A DNA stretch of 64,000 nucleotides from Elusimicrobiales bacterium (GCA_028713125.1 JAQTOU010000004.1:124001-188000), one strand, 5' to 3'; positions 7,386 to 16,561 are shown, numbered from the stretch's first letter. The notes: generated by a model from the letters alone, not told the origin. Program-made: numbers and translations.

Positions 7386-10300
7386 ATGAACGAATTTTTC
7401 CCCAAAGTGATCAAGAAGCGCGACGGCAAGGTTACCCCCTTCAACCTGGAGAGGATAAAGACCGCCATCTATAAAGCCGCCTATACCCTGGGCGGGCGCG
7501 ACGAAGAGAAAGCCGTGGACGTGGCCAATGAAGTGGCCCGCCGGCTCAATAACAATTTCACCGTGCAGAACAGGATCCCCACCGTCGACGACAGCAATAC
7601 CGTCTGCGTCGAGGTCCTCCGCGAGAAAGGCTTCGACCGCACCGCCGACAAGTTCGAGTCCTACTCCCTGGACCGCCAGCGCGTGCGCAAGAGCGGCCTG
7701 ACCGTGAAAAAGAAAGCCGGCAAGGCCGATATTACCGACCAGATGCTCCTGGTGCAGTCCATCACCAATGAGACCATCGAGGAATTCGACCGGAAGAAGC
7801 TGGCCGACGCGCTGGAGAAAGAATACCAGCTCTCCCGCGACCTGGCCGAAATGATCGCCAAGGAGACCGAGAACGACGCTTACGAGCTCTCCGAGAAATA
7901 CGGTACCAAGAACTTCGACACCCAGTTCCTGCGCCGGATCTCCGAAGCCCACCTCTCCATGATGGGCATCCCGCTCAAGAATTCCGCGCTCGCCATGCCG
8001 CTCTCGACGATAGAAGCGCTGGTCTTCGGCAGCAGCAAGGAAAACTCCAATATCACCTCCAATAACCCCGAAGCCGTGAACCTCGGCATCGCGGAATACG
8101 TCCTGAAGCAGTATAACCTGCGCAAAGTGTTCTCCGAGGAGATCGCCGAGGCGCATAATAGCGGGACCATCCACATCCACGACCTGGGCTACCCCCAGCG
8201 CGTGTACTGCTCCAGCCACTCCATCGAGTACATCAAGAAGTACGGCCTGGACAAGATCGTCTCCAACCTGCAGAACAAGAGCCAGCCGGCCAAGTCGGCC
8301 ATGGTCCTGAACGGCCATATCCAGACTTTCCTGGCTTCGATGCAGTCCCGCTACGCCGGCGCCCTGGGCTTCGGCTTCCTTAATATACTGTACGCCCCCA
8401 TGCTCAACTGCCCCGAAGTCCTGGTGGAAGGCGAGCTGGAAGGGAAAACCGTAAAGATAAAGAAAGACGTGCTCGACGCCATGGTCGAGGCAGGCACTAT
8501 TACCTGCACCGACGGAACCGCTACGCCCTACTTCAAGAAGACCGGCGAAGTCCGCGAGCTGTTCAAGCTGTCTAAAAAAGAGATGCGCCAGATAGCGCAG
8601 AATCTCATTTTCTCGGCGAGCCAGAACGCGTTCAGCCGCGGCGGCCAGACGCTGTTCATCGACTTCAACATGCACACCGGCGTGCCCCAGTACATGCACA
8701 ATGTGCCCGCGATGGGCCCCGGCGGCAAGTACATGATAGAGGACGCCGCCGGCAATATAGAGATGGTGGACGAGGCGCCCCGCTTCGTCGGCGTCGACGG
8801 CGACTCCCGCAACGGCGACGTGGTTCATCCCACGGACGGCCGCAAGTTCATCACCTACGGCGACCCCCGCATGGTGAAGACCGCGCAGGAATTCGCTATA
8901 GAGCTGATGAAGGTCTGGGAAGACGGCGACAAGTACGGCATCCAGTTCGCTTTCCCGAAGTGCGACCTGCACGTGAGCAAGGAAGCCCTCGAGAACCCGG
9001 CCGAAAGGGAAGTCTACGATTACGGCTGCAAGCTGGCCACCAAGAACGGCTCCACCTACTTCATGTTCGACCGCGACGGCGCCGGCGCGACGCTCGCCCA
9101 GTGCTGCCGCCTCAAGGAGAAGGTCACGGACCCGTATCTCCTCAAGCACCCGGAGAATATCCGCTTCACCGGCTTCCAGAACGTCACCATCAACCTGCCG
9201 CAGGCCGCTTTCAAGGGCAAAACCCTGAAAGGCACGCTGGACCAGATAGACAAGGCCATCGACCTGGCCGTGAAGGCCCACCTGCAGAAGAAGGTCTACA
9301 CGCAGACCCTGCTGGACACCGACGGCAGCCCGCTCCGCTCGCTGGGCATCCCCTCCGACGACGGCACGCCCTACGTGGACCTGAACAAGGCCACCTACAT
9401 CATGGGCATCATAGGCCTGAACGAAGTGGTGCAGTACCTCACCGGCAAAGAGCTGCACGAAGGCCGCGACGCTTTCGAGACCGGCCTGCAGGTGATAGAC
9501 CACATGCACCAGACCATCAACGCTCTTCGCGCCAAGCACGGCCTGAAGATCACGATGGAAGAGACCCCCGCGGAAAGCGCCACCCAGAAGCTCGCCAAGG
9601 GCGACATGGTCCGTTTCCCCGAGGCCAAGAAGGTGATCAAGGGCGACCTTAAGAAGGCCCCTTATTACACCAACTCCGTGCACCTCAACCCCGGCGCCGA
9701 CGTCTCCATCCTGGACCGGATAGAGCTCCAGTCCAAGTTCCATGACATGATCGAGTCCGGCTCCATCATCCACGTGTACTGCGGCGAGTCCCAGATACCG
9801 CCGGAGTCCATCGGAACGCTGATCGAGAAGGCCTACCGCAATACGCGCGCCTCGCAGATCACCGTCTCCCCTGAGTTCACGCACTGCAATAACTGCCACA
9901 CCAACTTCTTCGGCTTCAAAGAGAAGTGCGGCAAATGCGGCAGCGAGAACCTGACCAAGCGCACCAAGATCGTGGGGTACTTCTCCAACCTGAGCGGCTG
10001 GAACGACTCGCAGCTCGAGATCAGCAAGGCCCGCGAGGCCGTGGCCCAGCATTACGCCGACTTCACGCCCGGCGTGAAATGGCTGCACGAGAAAGACGCC
10101 TCCAAGCGCGTGATGGTGTTCGGCAAAGCCGGCTGCGGGATGTGCGAAGAAGCCAAGGCCAGCCTGACCAAGGCCCTCAAGGAAAAAGGCATGGAGATCC
10201 CGGTGGAATTCCACGACCTCACCCAGCAGGACGCCCGCATGGTGGCCGCCCGCTGGAACGTCCCCCTGGACCCCATCCCGACGGTGCTGGTGAAGAATAA

Positions 10301-10406
10301 CGGCACGATGAACCGCTACGAGCTCGAGTACAAGCGCGGCAAGCCCGTGCACCGCAAAGAAGTGGAGTACTTCAAGATGGTAGAGGGCGCTTACGCCGTA
10401 AAATAA
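7386..10406 (+). CDS. nrdD: Anaerobic (class III) ribonucleotide reductase with C-terminal glutaredoxin-like domain
   Basis: 1006 aa, longer than the 600-750 aa of common NrdD. Two ATP-cones (about 5-100 and 115-210) provide allosteric control. The catalytic barrel includes the NrdD signature HIHDLGYPQRVYCSSHS. A zinc site is formed by C834, C837, C848 and C851, and the glycyl radical loop is VGYF with G864. After it, a redoxin domain (about 905-1000) carries C917-G-M-C920 in a GKAGCGMC context and a cis-proline region (DPIPTVLV). NrdD makes deoxynucleotides without oxygen; some subtypes take electrons from a redoxin rather than formate, and the fusion suggests this here. nrdG follows. Confidence 0.97.
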   Translation: MNEFFPKVIKKRDGKVTPFNLERIKTAIYKAAYTLGGRDEEKAVDVANEVARRLNNNFTVQNRIPTVDDSNTVCVEVLREKGFDRTADKFESYSLDRQRVRKSGLTVKKKAGKADITDQMLLVQSITNETIEEFDRKKLADALEKEYQLSRDLAEMIAKETENDAYELSEKYGTKNFDTQFLRRISEAHLSMMGIPLKNSALAMPLSTIEALVFGSSKENSNITSNNPEAVNLGIAEYVLKQYNLRKVFSEEIAEAHNSGTIHIHDLGYPQRVYCSSHSIEYIKKYGLDKIVSNLQNKSQPAKSAMVLNGHIQTFLASMQSRYAGALGFGFLNILYAPMLNCPEVLVEGELEGKTVKIKKDVLDAMVEAGTITCTDGTATPYFKKTGEVRELFKLSKKEMRQIAQNLIFSASQNAFSRGGQTLFIDFNMHTGVPQYMHNVPAMGPGGKYMIEDAAGNIEMVDEAPRFVGVDGDSRNGDVVHPTDGRKFITYGDPRMVKTAQEFAIELMKVWEDGDKYGIQFAFPKCDLHVSKEALENPAEREVYDYGCKLATKNGSTYFMFDRDGAGATLAQCCRLKEKVTDPYLLKHPENIRFTGFQNVTINLPQAAFKGKTLKGTLDQIDKAIDLAVKAHLQKKVYTQTLLDTDGSPLRSLGIPSDDGTPYVDLNKATYIMGIIGLNEVVQYLTGKELHEGRDAFETGLQVIDHMHQTINALRAKHGLKITMEETPAESATQKLAKGDMVRFPEAKKVIKGDLKKAPYYTNSVHLNPGADVSILDRIELQSKFHDMIESGSIIHVYCGESQIPPESIGTLIEKAYRNTRASQITVSPEFTHCNNCHTNFFGFKEKCGKCGSENLTKRTKIVGYFSNLSGWNDSQLEISKAREAVAQHYADFTPGVKWLHEKDASKRVMVFGKAGCGMCEEAKASLTKALKEKGMEIPVEFHDLTQQDARMVAARWNVPLDPIPTVLVKNNGTMNRYELEYKRGKPVHRKEVEYFKMVEGAYAVK

Positions 10407-10416
10407 GCGTCACGGC

Positions 10417-10454
10417 AAAAAAAGCGGCGGCGCCTGAGCAAGGGCGCCGCCGCT
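10417..10454. terminator. Perfect 12-bp hairpin between nrdD and nrdG
   Basis: AGCGGCGGCGCC (10423-10434) pairs with GGCGCCGCCGCT (10443-10454). On the plus strand it is preceded by an A-run but followed by only a weak T-tract (GTTATAAG), so it may attenuate rather than end nrd transcription. It reads as a full terminator on the minus strand. Confidence 0.6.
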
Positions 10455-10470
10455 GTTATAAGAACTTAAT

Positions 10471-11196
10471 ATGAAAATAGGCGCGGTGCTGGGCTTTAAC
10501 CTTATCGACTATCCGGGGAGGATAGCGGCCGTGGCTTTTACTCCGGGCTGCAACTATCTCTGCCCGCATTGCCATGCCGCGCCGCTTCTGGCCAATGCCA
10601 GGGATATCGGCGAAACCGGCTTTCTTGAATACCTGGATACTGTAAAAGAATGGGTCAACGGCGTAGTTATCTGCGGCGGCGAACCCACGCTTCAGCCCGA
10701 CCTGATCCCCTTTATCGAGCGGGTGCGCTCACGCGGCCTTAACATCAAGCTGGACACCAATGGAAGCAATCCAAAGGTTCTTTCGCGCCTCCTCGCGGAC
10801 AAGCTTGTGGACTATGTGGCCATGGACGTGAAAGGCCCCGATACCTTGTGGCCGGACACCGCCGGCGTTCCCGGCTATGAAGCCGCAATGCTTGAAAGCA
10901 TGCAGCTGGTGACCCGCTTCCCTGTTTACGAATTCCGCACCACCGTGGCCCCGGTCCTGCGGACCGGCGGCGAGATATCCTTCCTGACCGTGCCAGAGAT
11001 GGGCGCCGCCGCCCGCCTGATAATAGAGACCACCGGCAGTTCGGCGCATAAATATTACGTCCAGAAATTCGTTCCCCGCAAAGACGGCCTCCTGGACAAG
11101 CGCTTCGAAGCTTTCCCGGAAACACCGATACAATTGCTGCAGGATATCCACGCGGAAGTCCTGAAACACATTCCAAATACCCAGCTGAGAGGATAA
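10471..11196 (+). CDS. nrdG: Anaerobic ribonucleotide reductase activating protein (radical SAM)
   Basis: 241 aa. The radical-SAM cluster motif C27-x3-C31-x2-C34 (CNYLCPHC) is followed by the GGEPTLQ SAM-binding strand. The N-terminus GFNLIDYPGRIAAVAFTPGCN is typical of NrdG-like activases encoded with redoxin-dependent NrdD proteins. It would generate the glycyl radical on NrdD. No Shine-Dalgarno precedes the start; TATAAG 8 nt upstream allows a leaderless message. dut starts 3 bp after the stop. Confidence 0.92.
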   Translation: MKIGAVLGFNLIDYPGRIAAVAFTPGCNYLCPHCHAAPLLANARDIGETGFLEYLDTVKEWVNGVVICGGEPTLQPDLIPFIERVRSRGLNIKLDTNGSNPKVLSRLLADKLVDYVAMDVKGPDTLWPDTAGVPGYEAAMLESMQLVTRFPVYEFRTTVAPVLRTGGEISFLTVPEMGAAARLIIETTGSSAHKYYVQKFVPRKDGLLDKRFEAFPETPIQLLQDIHAEVLKHIPNTQLRG

Positions 11197-11199
11197 ACC

Positions 11200-11643
11200 A
11201 TGTCTACGCTCGAAATCCAGGTACAGAAGCTTCACGCCGAGATCAAACTGCCCGCTTACGCCCACGAAGGCGACGCCGGCGTGGACCTTTATTCCACCAT
11301 CAACCACACCCTCCAGCCCGGAGAGCGCGTCCTCGTCCCCACCGGCCTCAAAATGGCCATCCCCGAAGGCTTCGAAGGCCAGGTGCGCCCCAAGTCCGGC
11401 CTCGCTCTGAAGCACGGGATAAGCGTCCTCAACACCCCCGGCACCGTGGACTCTCCCTACCGCGGCGAAGTCGGCGTAATTCTTATTAATTTAGACCCCA
11501 AAACCCCCTACGAAATAAAAAAAGGCGAAAAAGTCGCCCAGATGGTCTTCGCCAAAGTAAAACACGCCGAATTCTTCGAAACCGAAGAGCTCACCTCCAC
11601 CACCCGCGGCGAAGGCGGCTATGGAAGTACGGGGAAACATTAA
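11200..11643 (+). CDS. dut: dUTP diphosphatase
   Basis: 147 aa, typical trimeric dUTPase. All five motifs are visible: DAGVDLYS (1), RPKSGLA (2), GTVDSPYRGEV (3), GEKVAQMVF (4) and the C-terminal RGEGGYGSTG (5). It hydrolyses dUTP to dUMP, preventing uracil incorporation and supplying dTMP synthesis. Its position behind nrdD-nrdG groups dNTP supply in one operon. Confidence 0.97.
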   Translation: MSTLEIQVQKLHAEIKLPAYAHEGDAGVDLYSTINHTLQPGERVLVPTGLKMAIPEGFEGQVRPKSGLALKHGISVLNTPGTVDSPYRGEVGVILINLDPKTPYEIKKGEKVAQMVFAKVKHAEFFETEELTSTTRGEGGYGSTGKH

Positions 11644-11650
11644 GGCTTAA

Positions 11651-12112
11651 ATGAAAAAGAATAAAACTTCATCCTCCGCGAAGGGGGCTTCCAGGAGGTT
11701 CAGCGAGGGGTGCCGCTGTTCGGAGGCGATCCTCGCGGAATACGGTGAGCGGTTCGGCCTCGCCCCCGACCTGGCTATGAAGATAGGCTGCGCTTTCGGC
11801 GGCGGGCTGGGCAGCACCGGCGACGTTTGCGGCGCCGTATCGGCTTCCATAGTCGTCCTGGGCCTGAAACATGGCAGGACGGACAAAGACGACGCCGCCA
11901 GGCGCATAGCCGCGGACGGCAAGGTGCGGGAATTCCTGGAGAGGTTCAAGCGGAAACATAAACACCACAGGTGCAATGACCTGGTGGGTTTCGACAGGAG
12001 CACGCCCGAGGGCCATGACAAAGCCGCCGCCGCCGGGGTCTTTAAAAAGCTCTGCCCCGGTTACGTGGAGGACGCGGCCAAGATCCTGGAGGAACTTCTG
12101 GAAAATAAATGA
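11651..12112 (+). CDS. C_GCAxxG_C_C family redox-type protein
   Basis: 153 aa. The family signature is present: C22/C24 (RCSEAI), GCAFGGGLGSTGDVCGA (about 48-64), CNDLVG (about 109) and CPGYV (about 136). These conserved cysteines are thought to bind a metal or a redox centre; the molecular function of the family is not established. It starts 7 bp after dut without a clear Shine-Dalgarno and is probably the last gene of that operon. Confidence 0.8.
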   Translation: MKKNKTSSSAKGASRRFSEGCRCSEAILAEYGERFGLAPDLAMKIGCAFGGGLGSTGDVCGAVSASIVVLGLKHGRTDKDDAARRIAADGKVREFLERFKRKHKHHRCNDLVGFDRSTPEGHDKAAAAGVFKKLCPGYVEDAAKILEELLENK

Positions 12113-12384
12113 GCGATCAACAGGATAAGCGAAATAGCGCTTATTGCTGACGATCTTGTCCGGAAGCCCGAGTGGCCTGAGGGCGTTAAGGCCGCGATCT
12201 TTACTTTTGACCCTTCGGATCAGTCAGGTCAAGGATCAAGACCTACCCCGATCTTCCCTAATAATTCATTAATTAAAACGTCAGCGGCGCCCATAATAGT
12301 TCCGCCGGGCTAGGCCCTTTGGCCCATATGCCGCAGGGCAGAACAGCCCTTTCAGAATGGCCTTTCATCAGATACAGTATTAGT
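12113..12384. other. Intergenic region before the serine protease
   Basis: 272 bp. The frame of the preceding gene stays open for about 65 codons after its stop, with no start codon and no recognisable family. A GC-rich segment with short inverted repeats (GGGCTAGGCCC, 12306-12316; GGGCAGAACAGCCC near 12336-12349) lies before the protease. No convincing promoter was found. Confidence 0.4.
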
Positions 12385-13623
12385 ATGAAAAATCAGAAAC
12401 TTATTTCCCTTATCGCGCTCGGCCCCGTACTGATGGCGACCGGTTTCGCTTTCGCTGAAAACACCGCCTACACGCAGCTTAAGGGTTCTGAAAACATTCA
12501 GCCGCTGGCCGTTCCCGCACCCTCCTTTTCCGCCTCCAAAAGCATCTACGGAGAGAACTCGATGCAGGAGTATTACCAGGTTCCGGCCCAGCTGAAAAAA
12601 CTGGCCGACTCCACCGTGGCCTTCGTGAACAAAAGCAGTCTCTATTTCGATCCCGTAGAAAAGGTCTACAAGGTAAAAAACACAATTAAGATCTCCGAAT
12701 CGAACTACCTCGATGAAAACGAGGATTTCTCTTCGCAAAGCAAGCTCTCCGGCTGTTCCGGCTCCTACCTGGGCAAGGGGCTAGTGATGACCGCGGGGCA
12801 TTGCGTCTCCGAGGACGCCAAGGATCCCAGCTATTTCGAGAACTTTTTCATGGTCTTCGGCTGGAAATACGATAAAGAGGGCGCCCCCGCGCAGGAGTTC
12901 AAGTCCGACGCCGTTTATTCCATAAAAAAAGTGGAGACCCGCGCCCTGGAAGGGCCGACCGGGGATATGAAAACCTACAGGGATTTCGCCCTCGTCTCGA
13001 TGGACAGGGACCCCTCCGACAGGCAGCCTCTTGCGCTTGAAAAAGAGCAAGCCCCCAAGATCGGCCAGAAAGTCTTTACTATAGGCTATCCGCTGGGGCT
13101 GGCGGTAAAGATCAACGACCCGGACCAGGCCCAGGTCTACGCGGTGGAGAAGAACGGGTTCCAGACGAACATAGACGCTTTCGGCGGCAACTCGGGCGGC
13201 CCCGCTTTCGATTCAGCCACTAATAAGATAGTGGGCATACTTGTGACCGCGGTGGGAACCGAATTTTCCTACGAATTGAACCGCGATTTCAGCTTCATAG
13301 CCGATTTCTCGCTGCCGTCGGACACTATTGAGTATAAGCCGCAGCTCGGGACGGTCACTTTCGGCTCGGCGGTAAGGGGCATCGTCCTTGAAATGCTCCG
13401 GAATTCGAAAGGCACGATATCCATTCTGGACGAAAACAAATGCCTTGTCACCCTCCCCAAGGGCGCCAGGTTCGAGAACAGGTCCCTGCTCTTCTCGCTG
13501 ATCACCCGCGTCGGCGGGAACAATGTCTTTAACAAGGGCAAGCTGATGCGGGACAAGCAGGAAAGCTTCGGCACCGGCGTCATGAAACTGCCGGAAGAAA
13601 TAAAGAATCTCGTCCAGCCCTGA
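12385..13623 (+). CDS. Secreted trypsin-like serine protease
   Basis: 412 aa from ATG 12385, which begins a clear signal peptide (MKNQKLISLIALG..., cut near GFAFA). An upstream in-frame ATG at 12319 would bury it. The chymotrypsin-fold triad is visible: H139 in TAGHC, D200 in YRDFALV and S270 in GGNSGGP. A C-terminal extension of about 100 aa follows the protease domain and is not recognised. It is probably periplasmic or secreted. No Shine-Dalgarno precedes the start. A strong terminator follows. Confidence 0.9.
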   Translation: MKNQKLISLIALGPVLMATGFAFAENTAYTQLKGSENIQPLAVPAPSFSASKSIYGENSMQEYYQVPAQLKKLADSTVAFVNKSSLYFDPVEKVYKVKNTIKISESNYLDENEDFSSQSKLSGCSGSYLGKGLVMTAGHCVSEDAKDPSYFENFFMVFGWKYDKEGAPAQEFKSDAVYSIKKVETRALEGPTGDMKTYRDFALVSMDRDPSDRQPLALEKEQAPKIGQKVFTIGYPLGLAVKINDPDQAQVYAVEKNGFQTNIDAFGGNSGGPAFDSATNKIVGILVTAVGTEFSYELNRDFSFIADFSLPSDTIEYKPQLGTVTFGSAVRGIVLEMLRNSKGTISILDENKCLVTLPKGARFENRSLLFSLITRVGGNNVFNKGKLMRDKQESFGTGVMKLPEEIKNLVQP

Positions 13624-13641
13624 GCGCCGGGCTTACGCTAA

Positions 13642-13671
13642 AGAGACGGGACCCTGTCCCGTCTCTTTTTT
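13642..13671 (+). terminator. Intrinsic terminator after the serine protease
   Basis: AGAGACGGGA (13642-13651) and TCCCGTCTCT (13657-13666) with a 5-nt loop and a T-run to 13671. Confidence 0.9.
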
Positions 13672-13697
13672 GCGCAGGGACGCGGCAGTTCGCATCT

Positions 13698-14288
13698 ATG
13701 ATGTTAAAAAAAGATAAAACTTCCTTCCCCGCTCTGCTCCTGGTCTTCCTCGCCGTTCTCTCCGCCGGCTGCCGGAAGCCATCCTTCCGGAACGACCTGG
13801 TATTCGAGAACGGAAATAATAAGTACAAGTTCACTATCACGGTCGCGGAAGATATGCTGTATATAGGCGGGAAATATAACGGGGCGGACCTGTCCGGAAC
13901 CTCCGGGCAGATGATGACCGGTAAAGAAATTTTCCAGGCCGCTGTGGCGGACCTGAACTCGGATGGGGAGCCGGAAGTGTATGTTTTTTACAGGCCGGCC
14001 GACGTCGGGCCCGGCGTCCATGCTCTGACCTGCAAAGGCGGGGACTGTTCCAGCCTCGGCATAGAAGGTTCCGGCGGCGGCCCTATCCCGGAGGATTATT
14101 GCGGCGGGGACTCGTATAGACTGGAAAAAGACTCCATCGTGCGGCAATACCTCCGCTGCCCCGACAAAGCTTCCGGCTACAAGAACGCCCTTGAGCCCAG
14201 GACTATCAGGTATAAGCTGAAATATTCCTCCCAGGGTTATATCCTTAGCCGGGCCGATGGGCCCGCCGCGAACCCGACACGCCCTTGA
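13698..14288 (+). CDS. Lipoprotein, possibly PliI-like
   Basis: 196 aa. A type II signal peptide ends in the lipobox LSAGC with C25, so the protein is lipid-anchored. The central AVADLNSDGEPEVYVFYRP stretch resembles periplasmic lysozyme inhibitors of the PliI type and also VCBS/calcium-loop proteins. Five Cys besides C25 could form disulfides. The start is one of two adjacent ATGs (13698 or 13701). No partner gene indicates a function; the PliI reading is tentative. Confidence 0.65.
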   Translation: MMLKKDKTSFPALLLVFLAVLSAGCRKPSFRNDLVFENGNNKYKFTITVAEDMLYIGGKYNGADLSGTSGQMMTGKEIFQAAVADLNSDGEPEVYVFYRPADVGPGVHALTCKGGDCSSLGIEGSGGGPIPEDYCGGDSYRLEKDSIVRQYLRCPDKASGYKNALEPRTIRYKLKYSSQGYILSRADGPAANPTRP

Positions 14289-14424
14289 CGGGTTCGTCTG
14301 CTATGCTATTTGTGCAGCCGGGTCGTAAATTGGAAATGGGAGCGGTAAAAGTGATAGATTAGGAGTAGGGTGCGGGAAAAGTTTTGGCTAAGAAAATCTA
14401 AAGCGGGAATTTTAAGGAGACAAT

Positions 14425-14904
14425 ATGGCGAATTTAAATAAAGTAATGCTGATCGGGCGCCTGACCAGGGAGCCCGAGATAAAAGAATTCAGCAATGGCG
14501 GCAAGGTGGCCAATGTGGGCTTCGCCGTCAATAACCGCAAGAAGAACATGCAGAGCGGGCAGTGGGAAGACGTCCCGGTATGGGTGGACCTTAAAGCTTT
14601 CAACCGCGAGACCGGCCGCAAACTGGCCGACCTGATAGAGAAATACCTGCATAAAGGCTCGCAGGCCTATGTTGAAGGGCACCTGGTGCTGGAGGAGTGG
14701 ACCTCCAAGGAAGGCGGCGAGAAGCGCTCCAAGATGGTGGTCTACGTGGACGAGATAGAATTCCTGGGCAGCCGCGGAGACTCCGAGGGCGGCGCTTCCG
14801 AGGCCGCCGAGCCGATGCCAGCCAAGAGCTCCCGGGGAGCCAAGGCCTCTAAAGGCGGCGGCGAAGAGAAAAGCAGCGACGGCATAGAAGAAGTCCCGTT
14901 CTAG
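14425..14904 (+). CDS. ssb: Single-stranded DNA-binding protein
   Basis: 159 aa. The OB-fold (1-110) opens MANLNKVMLIGRLTREPEI and carries the conserved VWVDLKAFN region. A flexible Gly/Lys/Ser-rich linker (about 115-150) leads to the acidic partner-binding tip ending EEVPF, the equivalent of DDDIPF in E. coli SSB. AAGGAG is placed 6-7 bp before ATG. It is transcribed alone, with a terminator behind it. Confidence 0.97.
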   Translation: MANLNKVMLIGRLTREPEIKEFSNGGKVANVGFAVNNRKKNMQSGQWEDVPVWVDLKAFNRETGRKLADLIEKYLHKGSQAYVEGHLVLEEWTSKEGGEKRSKMVVYVDEIEFLGSRGDSEGGASEAAEPMPAKSSRGAKASKGGGEEKSSDGIEEVPF

Positions 14905-14926
14905 AAAACTCGGGCGGAAAGACGAA

Positions 14927-14960
14927 CCCCGGCGGCCGCAAATTACGGCGCCGGGGTTTT
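14927..14960 (+). terminator. Intrinsic terminator after ssb
   Basis: CCCCGGCG (14927-14934) pairs with CGCCGGGG (14949-14956), followed by TTTT. Confidence 0.75.
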
Positions 14961-14969
14961 GCGTGCGGT

Positions 14970-14990
14970 AAAGGGGACAGGCTACTTTTT
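14970..14990. repeat. REP-like GTAGCCTGTCCCC sequence, copy 2 (inverse)
   Basis: AAAGGGGACAGGCTAC and a T-run form the reverse complement of the core at 5882-5902, identical over 21 bp. It lies between the ssb terminator and the next gene. Confidence 0.6.
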
Positions 14991-15005
14991 CAGAGGTTCT
15001 AAAAT

Positions 15006-15527
15006 ATGCTCCGCAGCCTGGCTATAAGTTTTCTCGCTTTCCCGTTCTCGGCGCTGGCCTTCTTTATCGGCTGGGCGGCCAGGGACCTGCGCTTCGGCCT
15101 GCTGGCCGGGGCCGTTATTTTTACCGGGTTCTTTATCGCCGCGGTGGTAAATCTTTTTTTTGTAAAAAGCTACAGCTACCTCGATGCAGCGCTGCCGGCG
15201 GTATTCTCGGTCCTCTGGTCGCTCGCGCTCGCGCCTTTCAGCTTCGGGGCCAGCCTTTTCTCCGCCCCGGCCTTCATAGGCGCGGCGCTGCTGCTCGGTT
15301 CCTGCATGGCCATAGCCAAGCGCTACCAGACGGGAATAAAATGGCTTATTTTTCCCGCCTTTGTCTTCCTTTATGAAATGCTGCCGATAAATATTCCAGG
15401 CCCGGTGGATGACACTTTCGCCCTCACAGGTTCCCTGAGCGTAATTTTGGTCCAGTTCCTGCGCCGCGAACTTCCGCGGATAATAATAACAGAACTTCAG
15501 AAGCGCCCCTCGCCTCCCGGCAGATAA
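15006..15527 (+). CDS. Integral membrane protein of unknown function
   Basis: 173 aa with about five hydrophobic helices (near 5-25, 30-55, 62-80, 85-100 and 110-130) and a basic C-terminal tail (RREL..., RPSPPGR). I do not recognise a family. It has no clear Shine-Dalgarno and stands alone between ssb and the permease. The hydrophobicity and codon use look like a real gene. Confidence 0.6.
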   Translation: MLRSLAISFLAFPFSALAFFIGWAARDLRFGLLAGAVIFTGFFIAAVVNLFFVKSYSYLDAALPAVFSVLWSLALAPFSFGASLFSAPAFIGAALLLGSCMAIAKRYQTGIKWLIFPAFVFLYEMLPINIPGPVDDTFALTGSLSVILVQFLRRELPRIIITELQKRPSPPGR

Positions 15528-15613
15528 GCGCCTGTCGAGGCTTCGCCTCGGCAGAGCGGGCGTAAAAGCGTTTATGGTTTGACCTTTGTGCCGGGGTATG
15601 GGAAAATATACTT

Positions 15614-16513
15614 ATGCCCTACCTCACCGCTTTTGCTAAAGAATTTTTAAACCTTACCTGGATGGTTCTGCCCTACTTTTTAGGCGGGGCCGCTTTTGGC
15701 GCGGCGTTGGACGTTTTTGTTAAGCCGGAGTTCGCGCTGAAGCACTTGGGCGGCGGCTGGCTTTCCATGGCTAAAGCCTCCGTTCTGGGCATGGTGATGC
15801 CGGGCTGCTCCTGCGCCACCATGCCTATGGCCGACGGCCTGCGGCGCAAGGGGGCGGACCTGGGCACCGTTACGAGCTTCCTGCTTGCCTCGCCGCTGGT
15901 CAGCCCGCAGACGCTGGTCCTTACCTGGGCGGTTTTGGGCTGGAAATTCACCTTGGCCAGGGCGCTGGCGGCTTTCTTCGGGGCTATGATGGTAGGCTCC
16001 ATCTTTCTTTGGCTGGAGAAGAATAAACCTGGCTTTTTGGATATTCCGGCGCCTGCCCCGGAGAAGAAATGCTCTTCAGGCTGCTGCGGCGTCAAAGCCG
16101 AGGAAGAAGCGGGGCCAAGGAAGTTCTGGCCGGTCTTTATCGACATACTGAAAGACCTGGCTAAATACTTCGTGATCGGCATGGCGATAGCCAGCCTGCT
16201 TACCGTGCTCATTCCGCCGGATGTTATCCCGCGATATATCGGTTCTTCAGGCCCGCTGGCCTACCTGGCCGCCGTACTTCTGGGCGTGCCGCTTTATGTC
16301 TGCGAGGGGGAAGAGATCCCGCTGACCTTGTCCCTGCTGAAACTGGGGCTCGGCAACGGCCCGGCTTTCGCCTTCCTGCTTGGCTCCGTGGGAACCTGCA
16401 TTCCCACCATGATAATGTCGCAGAAACTTATAGGCCGCCGCGGCCTTATGATCTACGCCGCCTGGTGGGTGTTTTTCGCCTTCGGCGCCGGCGTCCTGTT
16501 CGGCTTCTTCTGA
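15614..16513 (+). CDS. ArsP/DUF318-type permease
   Basis: 299 aa, about eight membrane helices in two halves. Each half has a motif typical of the PF03773 family: MPGCSCATMPMADGL (about 59-73) and VPLYVCEGEEIPLTLSLL (about 222-240). A cytosolic loop has a Cys cluster CSSGCCG (about 153-159) that may sense or hand over metal or metalloid. Members include ArsP, which exports trivalent organoarsenicals, but many others are uncharacterised. No arsR or redox partner is adjacent. The start lacks a Shine-Dalgarno. Confidence 0.85.
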   Translation: MPYLTAFAKEFLNLTWMVLPYFLGGAAFGAALDVFVKPEFALKHLGGGWLSMAKASVLGMVMPGCSCATMPMADGLRRKGADLGTVTSFLLASPLVSPQTLVLTWAVLGWKFTLARALAAFFGAMMVGSIFLWLEKNKPGFLDIPAPAPEKKCSSGCCGVKAEEEAGPRKFWPVFIDILKDLAKYFVIGMAIASLLTVLIPPDVIPRYIGSSGPLAYLAAVLLGVPLYVCEGEEIPLTLSLLKLGLGNGPAFAFLLGSVGTCIPTMIMSQKLIGRRGLMIYAAWWVFFAFGAGVLFGFF

Positions 16514-16531
16514 GCATAGCGGCGGGAAAAT

Positions 16532-16561
16532 AAAAAGCCGGAGGGGAACCTCCGGTTTTTT
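16532..16561. terminator. Bidirectional intrinsic terminator
   Basis: CCGGAGG (16538-16544) and CCTCCGG (16549-16555) with loop GGAA, A-run to the left and T-run to the right, between the converging permease and aldehyde dehydrogenase genes. Confidence 0.85.

Noticed and set aside
7308-10352. A 1014-codon open frame on the minus strand opposite nrdD (and similar long antisense frames opposite recG, the RND gene and glgA)
   Set aside because: The translations are rich in His, Gln, Gly and Val without any family pattern. They arise from codon bias in a GC-rich genome opposite clear genes.
12113-12310. About 65 open codons after the C_GCAxxG_C_C gene, as a gene remnant
   Set aside because: There is no start codon, Shine-Dalgarno or recognisable family; open frames of this length are common at this GC content.
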